Source of the DNA: Acidihalobacter_A sp037381185
Lineage (GTDB): Bacteria > Pseudomonadota > Gammaproteobacteria > DSM-5130 > Acidihalobacteraceae
Direction: 5' to 3'
Length of the DNA: 64,000 nucleotides
Assembly: GCF_037381185.1 (NCBI RefSeq)
Contig: NZ_JARRQY010000003.1
Location: 1-64,000 of the forward strand
Numbering within the stretch: position 1 is the first letter of the stretch; each line of letters starts with the position of its first letter. The position numbers and the translations under genes are program-made. This document shows positions 15,979 to 25,318 of this stretch, piece by piece. The notes under the pieces were generated by a model. That model was not told where the DNA came from, did no database searches, and saw only the letters and a list, made by a program, of their open reading frames with translations.

Positions 15979-18179
15979 AACGGCTGTCCGTGCGCGTATG
16001 GCCGGTGGCGGCGCTGATCCTGCTCACGCTGGGGTCGGTGCTCGCCATGTCGGACGCGGTGCAGAACTCCCAGCGCTTCAGCGATCACTACATTTGGCTG
16101 CTGCTGTTCAACACATTGGTGCTGCTGTTGCTGGCGGCGTTGATCGCGGTCAATGTATTCGAGATCGTACGCCGCGGGCTGCGCCGCGAGCCGGGTGCGC
16201 GCCTGACTCTTCGCCTGGCGGGGATCTTCGTGCTGCTTGCGCTTGTCCCGGTGTTCGTGGTTTACGTCTTTTCCATCCGTTTTCTCGATCACGGCATCGA
16301 CAGCTGGTTCAACGTGCGCGTCGAGCAGGCGCTGGGCGACGCGCTGGAGCTGGGACGTTCCGCGCTGGACTATCGCATGCGCGACTATCTGCGCCAGACG
16401 CAGCATGGCGCGGAAACGCTCATCGGCATGGATGCCGTGCACCTGCCGGTCACTTTGAACACCCTGCGCTCGCGGTTGCAGGCGAGCGAGCTGACGGTAT
16501 TCGGGCCGAACGGGCGGATTCTGTCCAGCAGCAGCGAATCGCTAGCCAAGCTGGTGCCCAATCTGCCGCCGCCCGATGCACTTCGCCAGTACGCCGACGG
16601 GCATGTCTACGCGGGGCTGGAGCCGACCGGGGGGCACCAGTTGTTGGTGCGCGTGCTGGTTGCGGTGCCGCTGCCGGCGGATACGGCCTCCGTTGCCGCC
16701 AGACCTGACATGCTGCAGGCACTGTACCGCATCCCCGAGCGCCAGAGTTCGCTGGCGATCAACGTCCAGGACGCTTACGATCGTTACCAGGAGCTGTCCT
16801 TTTCGCGGGTGCCGCTCAAGCAGAGCTTCATTCTCACGCTTTCGGTGGTGCTGATGCTGTCGGCGCTGTCGGCACTGTGGGCGGCTTTTGTGTCGGCGCG
16901 CAGGGTGCTGCGTCCCATTCGACAGCTCATCGCGGCGATCCGCCGCGTAGCCGGCGGTGATCTGCAGACCAAGCTCGAAGCCGGGCGCAGGGACGAACTC
17001 GGTCTGGTGGCGCGTTCCTTCAATGAGATGACCTCGCGCCTGACCAACGCGCGCGAGGAGACCGAACGCGGCCGCCGCCAGCTCGAGCGCCAACGTGGGT
17101 ACCTGCAGACCGTGCTCGAGCATTTGTCCTCGGGCGTGCTGACGCTGGACCGCAATGCGGTTCTGCGTACCGCGAATCCGGCAGCGGATCTCATTCTCGA
17201 ACAGCCGCTGGTCCCGTTCTTCGGGCGTCGGCTGGCCGATATCGGTTCGCGCGGCAAGATGCTCTATCAGCTGTATCGGGGGGTCGTGCATCGGCTCGAC
17301 GGCCGTCAGGGAACCTGGCAGCAGGAGCTGGAGCTGTTCGGCGAGACCGGTCCCAAGGTGCTGATCTGCCGCGGTGCGCGCTTGCCCGTCCAGCACGGTG
17401 CGGGCGGCGGCTACGTGTTGGTGTTCGACGACATGACGGCGCTCATCCGCGCTCAGCGCGATGCGGCCTGGGGCGAGGTGGCGCGGCGCCTGGCGCACGA
17501 GATCCGCAATCCGCTCACGCCAATTCAGCTGTCCGCGGAACGCCTGCGTCGCAAGCTCGCGCCGCGTGTCGCGCAGACCGACGCACAGATGCTGGAGCGC
17601 TCGACCGATACCATTGTGCAGCAGGTCGAGGCGATGAAGCAGATGGTGTCCGCCTTCAGCGACTATGCGCGGGCGCCGGCGATGCAGCCGGAAGAAGTGG
17701 GGTTGAACGCGTTGATCGAGGGCGTGCTCGAACTCTATGGGGCGCACCCCGGGGTACAGCTCAAGTTCGAGGCGGACCCGGCCGTCGGCGTGCTATACGC
17801 CGATCCGGGGCGTTTGCGCCAGTTGCTGCACAATCTGCTGAAGAACGCGATCGAGGCGGCCGAGGGCAATCCGCAGGCGCGCGTCGTGCTGAGCACCCGT
17901 GCGTTTGCATCCCAGGATCAACGGCAGCGGTTCGTGGAACTGAGCGTGAGCGATAATGGACCGGGCATTCCGGAGGCGCTGTTGGCGCGGGTCTTCGAAC
18001 CCTATGTCAGCGAGAAAACGGGGGGCAGCGGTTTGGGCCTGGCCGTGGTGAAAAAGATCGTGGAGGAACACGGAGGACGGGTGTGGGGTGAGAACAGTTC
18101 GTCCGGGGGAGCGCGTTTCGTGGTTTGCCTGCCGCTGCAGGGTAGGGCGGAAGCGACTGATGCGACGGAGGTGCAATGA
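15963..18179 (+). CDS. ntrY: NtrY-like membrane sensor histidine kinase
   Basis: A 738-aa sensor kinase. N-terminal hydrophobic segments flank a periplasmic region, followed by a further TM near residues 280-310, a HAMP linker, a PAS-like segment (LSSGVLTLDRNAVLRTANPA), the HisKA phosphoacceptor box RRLAHEIRNPLTP and the HATPase motifs NLLKNAIEAAE, DNGPGIP and GGSGLGLAVV. The architecture fits NtrY rather than cytosolic NtrB. The ATG at 15963 lies inside the DUF4390 gene; the stop overlaps the response regulator start as ATGA. The signal is unknown, and its position before trkA/trkH hints at envelope or ion homeostasis. Confidence 0.9.
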   Translation: MRLPLKRLSVRVWPVAALILLTLGSVLAMSDAVQNSQRFSDHYIWLLLFNTLVLLLLAALIAVNVFEIVRRGLRREPGARLTLRLAGIFVLLALVPVFVVYVFSIRFLDHGIDSWFNVRVEQALGDALELGRSALDYRMRDYLRQTQHGAETLIGMDAVHLPVTLNTLRSRLQASELTVFGPNGRILSSSSESLAKLVPNLPPPDALRQYADGHVYAGLEPTGGHQLLVRVLVAVPLPADTASVAARPDMLQALYRIPERQSSLAINVQDAYDRYQELSFSRVPLKQSFILTLSVVLMLSALSALWAAFVSARRVLRPIRQLIAAIRRVAGGDLQTKLEAGRRDELGLVARSFNEMTSRLTNAREETERGRRQLERQRGYLQTVLEHLSSGVLTLDRNAVLRTANPAADLILEQPLVPFFGRRLADIGSRGKMLYQLYRGVVHRLDGRQGTWQQELELFGETGPKVLICRGARLPVQHGAGGGYVLVFDDMTALIRAQRDAAWGEVARRLAHEIRNPLTPIQLSAERLRRKLAPRVAQTDAQMLERSTDTIVQQVEAMKQMVSAFSDYARAPAMQPEEVGLNALIEGVLELYGAHPGVQLKFEADPAVGVLYADPGRLRQLLHNLLKNAIEAAEGNPQARVVLSTRAFASQDQRQRFVELSVSDNGPGIPEALLARVFEPYVSEKTGGSGLGLAVVKKIVEEHGGRVWGENSSSGGARFVVCLPLQGRAEATDATEVQ

Positions 18180-19540
18180 GCGTTGAACGTATTCTTGTGG
18201 TCGACGACGAACCGGAGATCCGTCGGCTGCTGCAGGAGATTCTGGAAGACGAGGGCTACGCGGTGGAGGCGGCGGCCAATGCCGCACAGGCGCGTACGGC
18301 CGTCTCGCGCCAGCGCCCCGACGTGGTGCTGCTCGATATCTGGATGTCGGACGAGGATGGCGTCACCCTGCTCAAACATTGGAGTTCACAGGGACCGCTC
18401 GGCTATACGGTGATCATGATGTCCGGCCATGGCACGGTCGAGACGGCGGTGGAGGCGACGCGCCACGGCGCTTTCGACTACATCGAGAAACCGCTGTCGC
18501 TGGCGCGCCTGCTGCTCACGGTGCGCCGCGGCATAGAAGCGTCCAGAACGCTGCGCCGGCCGTCGGTGGCGACGCAGCGCGACGACGCTTCCCAGCTGGT
18601 CGGCGCCAGCGGAAAACTGCGACGCCTGCGCGAACAGGCGGCAGCCAACGCGGTGCGCCACGAATGGCTGCTGGCGGGAGGCGAGTGCGGCGCCGGCCGG
18701 CGTACTCTGCTGCATTATCTGCATGCCCGCAGTCCCCGCCACGGCGGCGCTTTCGTCGACCTTGGGGAACCTCATTGGGCGCAATTGCTCGAACGGGCAT
18801 TGAACCACCCGCAGGCAGATGCGCTCAAAGAGCCTGTTGCTGCAGCCCAGGGCGGGTTTTTGTTCGTCGGCGATCTGCTCAAACTGCAGCCACCGGAGCA
18901 GGCGACGCTGCTGGAGTTGCTCGAGGCCAGCGATCCGGAAGGCTCCGACGTGCGCGTGGCGGGGATGCTCGGTGGCGATGTGCAGCCGGCGTCCTGGATC
19001 GAGCGGGGTCGTCTCGACCCAGGACTGGCCAAGCGCTTCGAGGCGGGCTATATCCATGTGCCCGCGCTGCGCGAGCATGCCGAGGATGTGCCCGAGCTGT
19101 TGCAGTATCATGCTGACCGCCTGCACCGCGAAGAGGGGCTTGCCTACCGCCAGTTCACGGTGGCGGCGCAGAACCGTCTGCGGCACCATCGCTGGCCGGG
19201 CAATGTGGCCGAGCTAGTCTCGCTAGTGCGGTTGGTGCTGGTCACGGGACGCGGCGGCGACGTGGGAGCTGACGAGGCCGAGGACGCACTGGGCACCCTG
19301 AAGTTGCGCGGCGACGATGCGCTGGGCGAAGCGCCGCCGGCCTATGATGAATTGTTCGAACTCTCGCTCAAGGAGGCAAGGGAACGCTTTGAGCGGGCGT
19401 ATTTGCTGCACTGGCTGACCGAGACCGAGGGGAATATCTCCCGACTCGCGGAGCAGGCCGGTGTGGAACGCACGCACCTGTACCGCAAGCTGCGCATGCT
19501 GGGTATCGAGCCGCGCCGTGAACGGCGCCGGTCAGGGTAA
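18176..19540 (+). CDS. ntrX: NtrX-like response regulator with degenerate AAA+ domain
   Basis: A 454-aa regulator. The receiver domain (1-125) is intact, with DDE, the phospho-Asp in VVLLDIWMS and the Lys in IEKPLS. The C-terminal Fis-type helix-turn-helix (about 395-450) is also intact. The central domain keeps family outline and the WPGN motif but has lost function marks: the Walker A site reads GECGAGRRT, the Walker B position reads GGFLFVGDLL, and no GAFTGA loop is present. It is therefore unlikely to hydrolyse ATP or activate sigma-54 RNA polymerase, and may act as a plain DNA-binding regulator. It is the partner of the overlapping ntrY. Confidence 0.85.
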   Translation: MSVERILVVDDEPEIRRLLQEILEDEGYAVEAAANAAQARTAVSRQRPDVVLLDIWMSDEDGVTLLKHWSSQGPLGYTVIMMSGHGTVETAVEATRHGAFDYIEKPLSLARLLLTVRRGIEASRTLRRPSVATQRDDASQLVGASGKLRRLREQAAANAVRHEWLLAGGECGAGRRTLLHYLHARSPRHGGAFVDLGEPHWAQLLERALNHPQADALKEPVAAAQGGFLFVGDLLKLQPPEQATLLELLEASDPEGSDVRVAGMLGGDVQPASWIERGRLDPGLAKRFEAGYIHVPALREHAEDVPELLQYHADRLHREEGLAYRQFTVAAQNRLRHHRWPGNVAELVSLVRLVLVTGRGGDVGADEAEDALGTLKLRGDDALGEAPPAYDELFELSLKEARERFERAYLLHWLTETEGNISRLAEQAGVERTHLYRKLRMLGIEPRRERRRSG

Positions 19541-19560
19541 AGGGACGGTAGAAGACTGCT

Positions 19561-20804
19561 ATGAAAATCATCGTATTGGGTGCCGGCCGTGTCGGCAGTT
19601 CGGTTGCCCAGCATCTCGCCAGCGAGGCCAATGACATCACGGTGGTGGACACGCGGGCGGAAGTGCTGCGCGAGTTGCAGGACAGGCTGGATCTGCGCAC
19701 CCTGGTCGGACACGCCTCGCATCCCGAAGTGCTCGAGCAGGCCGGCGCACCGGACGCGGATATGGTCATCGCCGTGACCAGCAGCGACGAGACCAATATG
19801 GTGGCTTGCCAGATCGCCTATACGCTGTTCCGCACGCCGACCAAGATTGCTCGCGTGCGTGCAGTCGAATATCTGAACCGGCGCGAGATCTTCGCCCAGG
19901 AAGCGCTGCCGGTCGACGTGCTGATCGGCCCCGAGGACCTGGTGACCAGCTACGTGCACCGGCTGATCGAGCATCCCGGCGCGCTTCAGGTGCTGGACTT
20001 CGCCGACGGCAAGGTGTCTCTGGTCGCCGTGCGCGCCTACTACGGCGGTTCGCTGGTCGGCAGCGAGCTGCGCGCCCTGGCCGATCATATGCCGGGCATC
20101 CAGACGCGCGTGGCGGCGATCTTTCGCCGCGGCAAGGCGATCCTTCCCGAAGGCAATACCGTCATCGAGGCCGACGACGAGGTGTTTTTCATCGCCTCGA
20201 AGAAGAACATCCGCGCCATCACCGCGGAGCTGCGCCAAGTCGACAAGACCTATAAGCGTATCGTCATCGCCGGCGGCGGCACGACGAAGAGCTGTTGATC
20301 GAGGAGAGTATCGACGCGACCGACGTGTTCTGCGCGTTGACCAACGACGACGAGGCGAACATCCTTTCCGCCATGCTCGCCAAGCGTCTTGGAGCCCGCA
20401 AGGTGATGGCGCTGATCAACCGGCCCTCCTACGTCGACCTGGTCGAGAGCGGCATTATCGACATTGCCATCTCGCCGCAGCAGGTAACCATCGGCGCGTT
20501 GCTGGCGCACGTACGCCGCGGCGACGTGGTGGCGGTGCATTCGTTGCGCCGCGGGGCGGCCGAGGCTATCGAGGCTGTCGCTCACGGCGATCCGCGTACC
20601 TCGCGCGTGGTCGGCCGGCGGGTAGGCGAGATCAAACTGCCGAAAGGAGCTACCATCGGCTGCGTGGTGCGCGGTGACGAGGTGATCATGGCACGCAGCG
20701 ATACCGCCATCGAGGCGGAGGATCATGTCATCCTGTTCCTGGTCGACAAGTCGCGCATCGCCGAGGTCGAGCGTTTGTTCCAGGTCGACGTGACATTCCT
20801 CTAG
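19561..20804 (+). pseudogene. trkA: Trk K+ uptake regulator TrkA, internally deleted and frameshifted
   Basis: TrkA is the cytosolic NAD-binding gating subunit of TrkH channels, normally about 458 aa with two RCK halves. Frame one (19561-20298, 245 aa) encodes a complete first half (start MKIIVLGAGRVGSSVAQ) and enters the second, reaching its glycine motif (GGG, residues 238-240, ending at base 20280). Frame two resumes immediately as DEELLIEESIDATDVF (from 20283) and runs normally to 20804. Compared with E. coli TrkA from memory, about 44 residues, the NAD-binding core of the second half, are missing and the frame is shifted. A TTG at 20295 overlapping the TGA could in principle restart translation. 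It is followed by two trkH genes. Confidence 0.85.
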
Positions 20805-20814
20805 GACGCTCCTG

Positions 20815-22266
20815 ATGCAGCCCCGAGTCATCCAGCGCATTCTCGGCTTGTTGCTGATGGTGTTCAGCTTCACCATGCTGCCGCCCGCTGCGGTCGGCTG
20901 GATCTACGGCGACATCGGCGTGCGCCCGTTTTTGGACGGTTTCCTGGTCACGCTCGGTACCGGGCTGATTCTGTGGTGGCCGGCGCGCAACGTGCGCCGC
21001 GACCTGCGTTTGCGTGATGGTTTTATCGTCGCGGTGTCGTTCTGGGTGGTGCTCGGGCTGTTCGGTGCCATTCCGCTGGCGCTGGCGGCGCATCCGCACC
21101 TGTCGATCACCGACGCCGTGTTCGAATCGATTTCCGGTCTGACCACCACGGGCGCGACGGTGATCGTCGGCCTCGATGTCCTGCCCAAGTCCATTCTGTT
21201 CTACCGTCAGGAACTTGAGTGGCTGGGCGGTATGGGCATCATCGTGCTGGCGGTGGCCGTGTTGCCCATGCTCGGTGTCGGCGGCATGCAGCTCTATCGC
21301 GCCGAGACGCCCGGGCCGATCAAGGACGCTAAGCTCACCCCGCGCATCGCCGAGACCGCCAAGGCGTTGTGGTACATCTACCTGGGCATGACCGTCGCCT
21401 GCGGCCTAGCTTATTGGTTGGCCGGGATGGACGTGTTCGATGCCGTGGCCTACAGCTTTTCCACGGTGTCCATCGGCGGTTTCGCCCCGCATGACGCCAG
21501 CATGGGCTACTTCAACAACCCCTTGATCGAGGCGGTGGCGATCGTGTTCATGCTGCTCGCCGGCGCCAACTTCGGCCTGCATTTCTTCGCCATACGCCGT
21601 CGCAGCCTGCGTCCGTATCTCGAGGACAGCGAATTCCGGACCTACTTCACGGTGCTGGCGGTACTGGCCGCGATCACCGTCGGATATCTGTATCTCACCG
21701 GGCACTTCGGCGGTTTCGGCGACGATTTTCGCCACGGTCTGTTCCAGGCAGTTTCCATCGGCACTACCACCGGTTTCACGACGTCGGCCTACCACCAGTG
21801 GCCGGGCTTTCTGCCTGCGCTGCTGATCTTCGCCAGCTTTATCGGCGGTTGCGCGGGCTCGACCGGTGGCGGCATCAAGGTGGTGCGTTTCCTGTTGCTG
21901 CTCAAGCAGGGAGGGCGCGAGCTGATGCGGCTGGTTCACCCGAACGCGCAGTTCGCGGTCAAGATCGGACGCCGCCCGGTTGACGACCGCGTCATCGACG
22001 CCGTGTGGGGGTTTTTCGCCGCCTATGTGGCGACCTTCAGTATCATCATGCTGGCGCTGATGGCCACTGGGCTCGATCAGGTCACGGCGTTCTCCGCCGT
22101 GGCGGCATGCATGAACAATCTCGGACCCGGACTGGGCAGCGTGGGAGAGAATTTCGCCAATCTGAACCCAATCGCAAAATGGCTGCTGTGCCTGGCCATG
22201 CTGTTCGGCCGCCTGGAAGTGTTCACGCCGCTGGTGCTGTTCACGCCGGGGTTCTGGCGGCGTTAG
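20815..22266 (+). CDS. trkH: Trk K+ uptake system membrane protein TrkH (first paralogue)
   Basis: A 483-aa K+ channel-like transporter with four M1-P-M2 repeats. The four pore loops are visible with their selectivity glycines: SGLTTTGA, STVSIGGF, SIGTTTGF and NNLGPGLG. It starts 10 bp after the trkA remnant and is probably co-transcribed with it. Gating by TrkA is normally required, so the state of trkA bears directly on its activity. Confidence 0.95.
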   Translation: MQPRVIQRILGLLLMVFSFTMLPPAAVGWIYGDIGVRPFLDGFLVTLGTGLILWWPARNVRRDLRLRDGFIVAVSFWVVLGLFGAIPLALAAHPHLSITDAVFESISGLTTTGATVIVGLDVLPKSILFYRQELEWLGGMGIIVLAVAVLPMLGVGGMQLYRAETPGPIKDAKLTPRIAETAKALWYIYLGMTVACGLAYWLAGMDVFDAVAYSFSTVSIGGFAPHDASMGYFNNPLIEAVAIVFMLLAGANFGLHFFAIRRRSLRPYLEDSEFRTYFTVLAVLAAITVGYLYLTGHFGGFGDDFRHGLFQAVSIGTTTGFTTSAYHQWPGFLPALLIFASFIGGCAGSTGGGIKVVRFLLLLKQGGRELMRLVHPNAQFAVKIGRRPVDDRVIDAVWGFFAAYVATFSIIMLALMATGLDQVTAFSAVAACMNNLGPGLGSVGENFANLNPIAKWLLCLAMLFGRLEVFTPLVLFTPGFWRR

Positions 22267-22331
22267 GAGAGGTGGGTGCCCGTGCATTCGGAGGGCCTTC
22301 GGCTGCGGAGCCGTCGCGTGGAGGTTCCGGC

Positions 22332-23780
22332 ATGATGCGGTTCGCCGCCGTGCGGCGCATTCTGGGTGTGCTGATCGCCGCCTATAGCGTCACCATGCTG
22401 GTGCCGGCCGGCGTCGCGCTGCTGTACCGTGACGGTCAGGCGCTGCATTTTGTCGATTCTTTCCTGGTCACGCTGACTATTGGTCTTGTGATGTGGCTTC
22501 CGGTGCGCAGCACGCAGCAGGAGCTGCGCCGCCGCGAAGGCTTTCTCATCGTCACGCTGTACTGGGTCATTCTCTCCGCCGTCAGTACGCTGCCCTTCCA
22601 CTTCAGTCCGCACCTGGACTTCACCGACGCCTTTTTCGAGTCCGTGTCCGGTTTCACCACCACCGGCGCGACCACCATCGTCAATCTCGACAAGGTGCCC
22701 AAGTCCATTCTGTATTACCGCGCCCAGCTCAACTGGTTGGGCGGCATGGGTATCATCGTGCTCGCCATCGCCGTGTTGCCGCTGCTGCGTGTCGGCGGCA
22801 TGCAGTTGTTCAAGGCCGAGACGCCGGGGCCGATGAAGGACGAAAAGCTCACGCCGCGCATCGAGCATACCGCGCGGGCGTTGTGGGCTATCTATGTCGG
22901 CATGACGGGGCTCTGCATCCTGGGTTTCTGGGCGGCTGGCATGAACTTTTTCGATGCCGTCTGCCAGGGCTTCGCCACCATGGCGACCGGTGGCTTTTCC
23001 ACCCACAACGCCAGTTTCGGGTATTGGCACAGTCCGATGATCAGCGCCATCGCCGATGTGTTCATGTTCCTTTCGGGAATGAATTTCGCGCTGCACTATA
23101 TCGCCCTGCGCAAAGGTAGCCTGCGGGCGTACTGGACAGACCCGGAGGCGCGCGTGTATGTCGGCTTCATCGGCGCCAGCATTACATTGGTCACTCTGAC
23201 GTTGCTGTTGACGCATACCTATTCCAGCTTCGGTGCGGCCTTGAACTACGGTGCCTTTCAGGTGCTCACTGTTGTTACCTGTACCGGTTTCGTCAACACC
23301 GACTTCACCCATTGGCCGGTGTTTCTGCCGGCTCTGCTGATGATGCTGGCTATCGTCGGCGGCAGCGCCGGTTCCACCGCCGGAGGCATGAAGGTGGTGC
23401 GCGTGCAGTTGGCGGTCAAGCAGTGCGTGCGCGAGTTTCGCCGTATTCTCCATCCGCGCGCCGAGATCCCGGTCAAGCTGGGAAGGAACGTGCTCCCCGA
23501 GCGGGTGGTAAGCGCCATCTGGAGCTTCCTGGCGGCCTACGTCCTGGTCTACCTCCTGTTCATGTTGATCCTGCTCGGTACGGGTATGGACTGGGACAGC
23601 GCCTTCGCAGCGGTATCGGCCTGTTTCAACAACATGGGCGCAGGGCTGGGCATGGTCGGCAGCAACTTCGCCCATATCAGCGATGCCGCCAAGTGGACCT
23701 GCTCCATCGCCATGTTGGTAGGACGCCTGGAGATCTTTACCTTTTTGGTGCTGCTGACCCCGATGTACTGGAGGCGCTGA
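22332..23780 (+). CDS. trkI: Trk K+ uptake membrane protein (second TrkH/TrkI-type paralogue)
   Basis: A 482-aa paralogue of the preceding gene, closely similar throughout. Pore loops read SGFTTTGA, ATMATGGF, VTCTGFVN and NNMGAGLG; the third departs from the usual TTTGF. The ATG at 22332 has GGAGG seven bases upstream; a longer open frame from 22005 is out-of-family. The tandem arrangement recalls Halomonas, which has TrkH and TrkI with different K+ affinities, so trkI is a tentative name. The stop overlaps the next start (TGATG). Confidence 0.92.
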   Translation: MMRFAAVRRILGVLIAAYSVTMLVPAGVALLYRDGQALHFVDSFLVTLTIGLVMWLPVRSTQQELRRREGFLIVTLYWVILSAVSTLPFHFSPHLDFTDAFFESVSGFTTTGATTIVNLDKVPKSILYYRAQLNWLGGMGIIVLAIAVLPLLRVGGMQLFKAETPGPMKDEKLTPRIEHTARALWAIYVGMTGLCILGFWAAGMNFFDAVCQGFATMATGGFSTHNASFGYWHSPMISAIADVFMFLSGMNFALHYIALRKGSLRAYWTDPEARVYVGFIGASITLVTLTLLLTHTYSSFGAALNYGAFQVLTVVTCTGFVNTDFTHWPVFLPALLMMLAIVGGSAGSTAGGMKVVRVQLAVKQCVREFRRILHPRAEIPVKLGRNVLPERVVSAIWSFLAAYVLVYLLFMLILLGTGMDWDSAFAAVSACFNNMGAGLGMVGSNFAHISDAAKWTCSIAMLVGRLEIFTFLVLLTPMYWRR

Positions 23781-24358
23781 TGCCGAATTGGAATGAGCGC
23801 TATGCGGGTTGCGACACCGCCGAAGTTGCTCCGGCGCGGGTTCTGAGCGAGTTTGCGCACCTGCTACCGCGGCAGGGGCGGGCGTTGGATCTGGCCTGCG
23901 GTCTGGGAGCCAACGCGTGCCTGTTGGCGCGAAGCGGACTGCAGGTCGAGGCCTGGGACAGCGCCGAGGTCGCGATAGCCCGCCTGCGCGAATCGTCGGA
24001 GCATCAAGGAGTCCACGTGCGGGCGCAGGTGCGCGACATCGTCGCGCAGCCGCCGCCGGCCGGCGCCTTCGACGTGATCATGGTCAGCCGCTTCCTGGAG
24101 CGTTCTCTGGTACCGGCGCTTCAGAACGCACTGCGCCCCGGCGGACTTCTCTATTACCAGACGTTCGTGCGCGACGCGGTCCATGCCGACCGTGGGCCGC
24201 ACCGGCCGGAATATCGTCTGGCGGCCAATGAACTGCTCGGGCTCTTTCCCGGCCTGCGCGTGATCGTCTATCGTGAGGAAGGTTGCCTGGGCGATCCCGA
24301 CGCTGGATTTCGGGACGAAGCCTATGCCGTGTTCCAGCGCCCGCGTGAGATTGACTAG
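23780..24358 (+). CDS. Class I SAM-dependent methyltransferase (TehB-like)
   Basis: A 192-aa small methyltransferase: N-terminal WNERYAG, motif I LDLACGLGANACLLA, then the acidic WDSAEVA and a FDVIMVSRFLERSL stretch followed by LRPGGLLYYQTF. The pattern fits the TehB/UbiE-like superfamily; the substrate is unknown. It overlaps the trkI stop by one base, so it is likely translated with the potassium genes, but a functional link is not evident. Confidence 0.85.
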   Translation: MPNWNERYAGCDTAEVAPARVLSEFAHLLPRQGRALDLACGLGANACLLARSGLQVEAWDSAEVAIARLRESSEHQGVHVRAQVRDIVAQPPPAGAFDVIMVSRFLERSLVPALQNALRPGGLLYYQTFVRDAVHADRGPHRPEYRLAANELLGLFPGLRVIVYREEGCLGDPDAGFRDEAYAVFQRPREID

Positions 24359-24362
24359 TCAC

Positions 24363-24680
24363 ATGAGCATGATCGACAGCTTCGAGAAAATGCTGGCCTC
24401 AGGCCAGGACAGCGCCTTGCTGCGGTTCACCCTGGGTGATGCCTACCTCAAGGAGCAGCGCCCGGCCGAGGCGGCCGAACACCTGCGCGAAGCGGTGCGT
24501 CAGGATCCGCAATACTCTGCCGCCTGGAAGCGGCTCGGTCGTGCGTTGGCCGAGGCGGGCGATGCCGCTGCTGCGATGCAGGCCTATCGTGAGGGCATCG
24601 AGGTGGCCGAGGCGCGCGGCGACAAGCAGGCGAGCAAGGAGATGCAGGTGTTTCTGCGCCGCCTGGAGCGTGCCGGCTGA
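24363..24680 (+). CDS. Small TPR-repeat protein
   Basis: A 105-aa helical protein with about two and a half tetratricopeptide repeats (ALLRFTLGDAYLKEQRPAEA, then AWKRLGRALAEAGDAAAA). It is probably a protein-interaction adaptor. The ATG at 24363 lies five bases after the methyltransferase stop, so it is the last gene of the trk operon. The partner is unknown. Confidence 0.8.
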   Translation: MSMIDSFEKMLASGQDSALLRFTLGDAYLKEQRPAEAAEHLREAVRQDPQYSAAWKRLGRALAEAGDAAAAMQAYREGIEVAEARGDKQASKEMQVFLRRLERAG

Positions 24681-24696
24681 GACGGAAACGGCGCCC

Positions 24697-25193
24697 TTAG
24701 GCGCCGGCTTGAATGCGGTAGATGAGGCTGGCGGATACGCCGCGTGGATCGGGTTCCCGGCGGATCTGGCGCATGCCGGTTTTTTCCAGGACGCGGCACG
24801 AGGCCGGGTGGTTTTCCCGGACCGATGCCCATATCTGTTCCAGTTCAAGCACTTCAAAGCCGAATTCGCGGGAGAACAGCGCAGTTCCGTTGCAAGCCCC
24901 TGGCCCCATGCGGGAGCGGTGTAGCGAAATCCGAGATTCACGTGTAGGGCGTTGCCAAAGCTCCGGTAAGCCAGTCCGCCGAAACCTATGATCTCCTCCA
25001 GGGAGGTCTTCAGGCTGATGGTCCACTGGCCGAAACCGTGAGCGGCCCAGTGCGCGGGCCAGCGCCGCAGAGACGCCTCGGATTCCTCCGGGCCTGAATG
25101 CGGACCGGCGGGATTGAAGCGGTTGGTGTCGGAGGCGCCGAAGATGGCGAACACGGCAGGTGCATCCTGCGAGGTCGGTTTGCGTAGAATCAT
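24697..25193 (-). pseudogene. GNAT N-acetyltransferase with a single-base frameshift
   Basis: A RimJ/RimL-like acetyltransferase in two frames. The start MILRKPTSQDAP to the acetyl-CoA loop GQGLATEL lies in one frame; the rest, ALFSREFGFEVLELEQ to ENHPASCRVLEKTGM and IYRIQAGA, is in another. Restoring one missing base near 24880 gives a continuous family-like protein of about 165 aa, with GQGLATEL joined directly to ALFSREF. Either the gene is freshly broken or the base was lost in sequencing. An upstream ATG at 25247 in the same frame is an alternative start. Confidence 0.75.
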
Positions 25194-25318
25194 GCGCGAG
25201 GAATGCTGGAGACAGGGTGCGGCGGCTTCGAGTCCGGATGCGGACATGGTCGATCACTTCCCTTATGGCGAATTTCGTAGGGATCGGCGTTTAGACATTT
25301 ATCACACTGGAGAATTGC

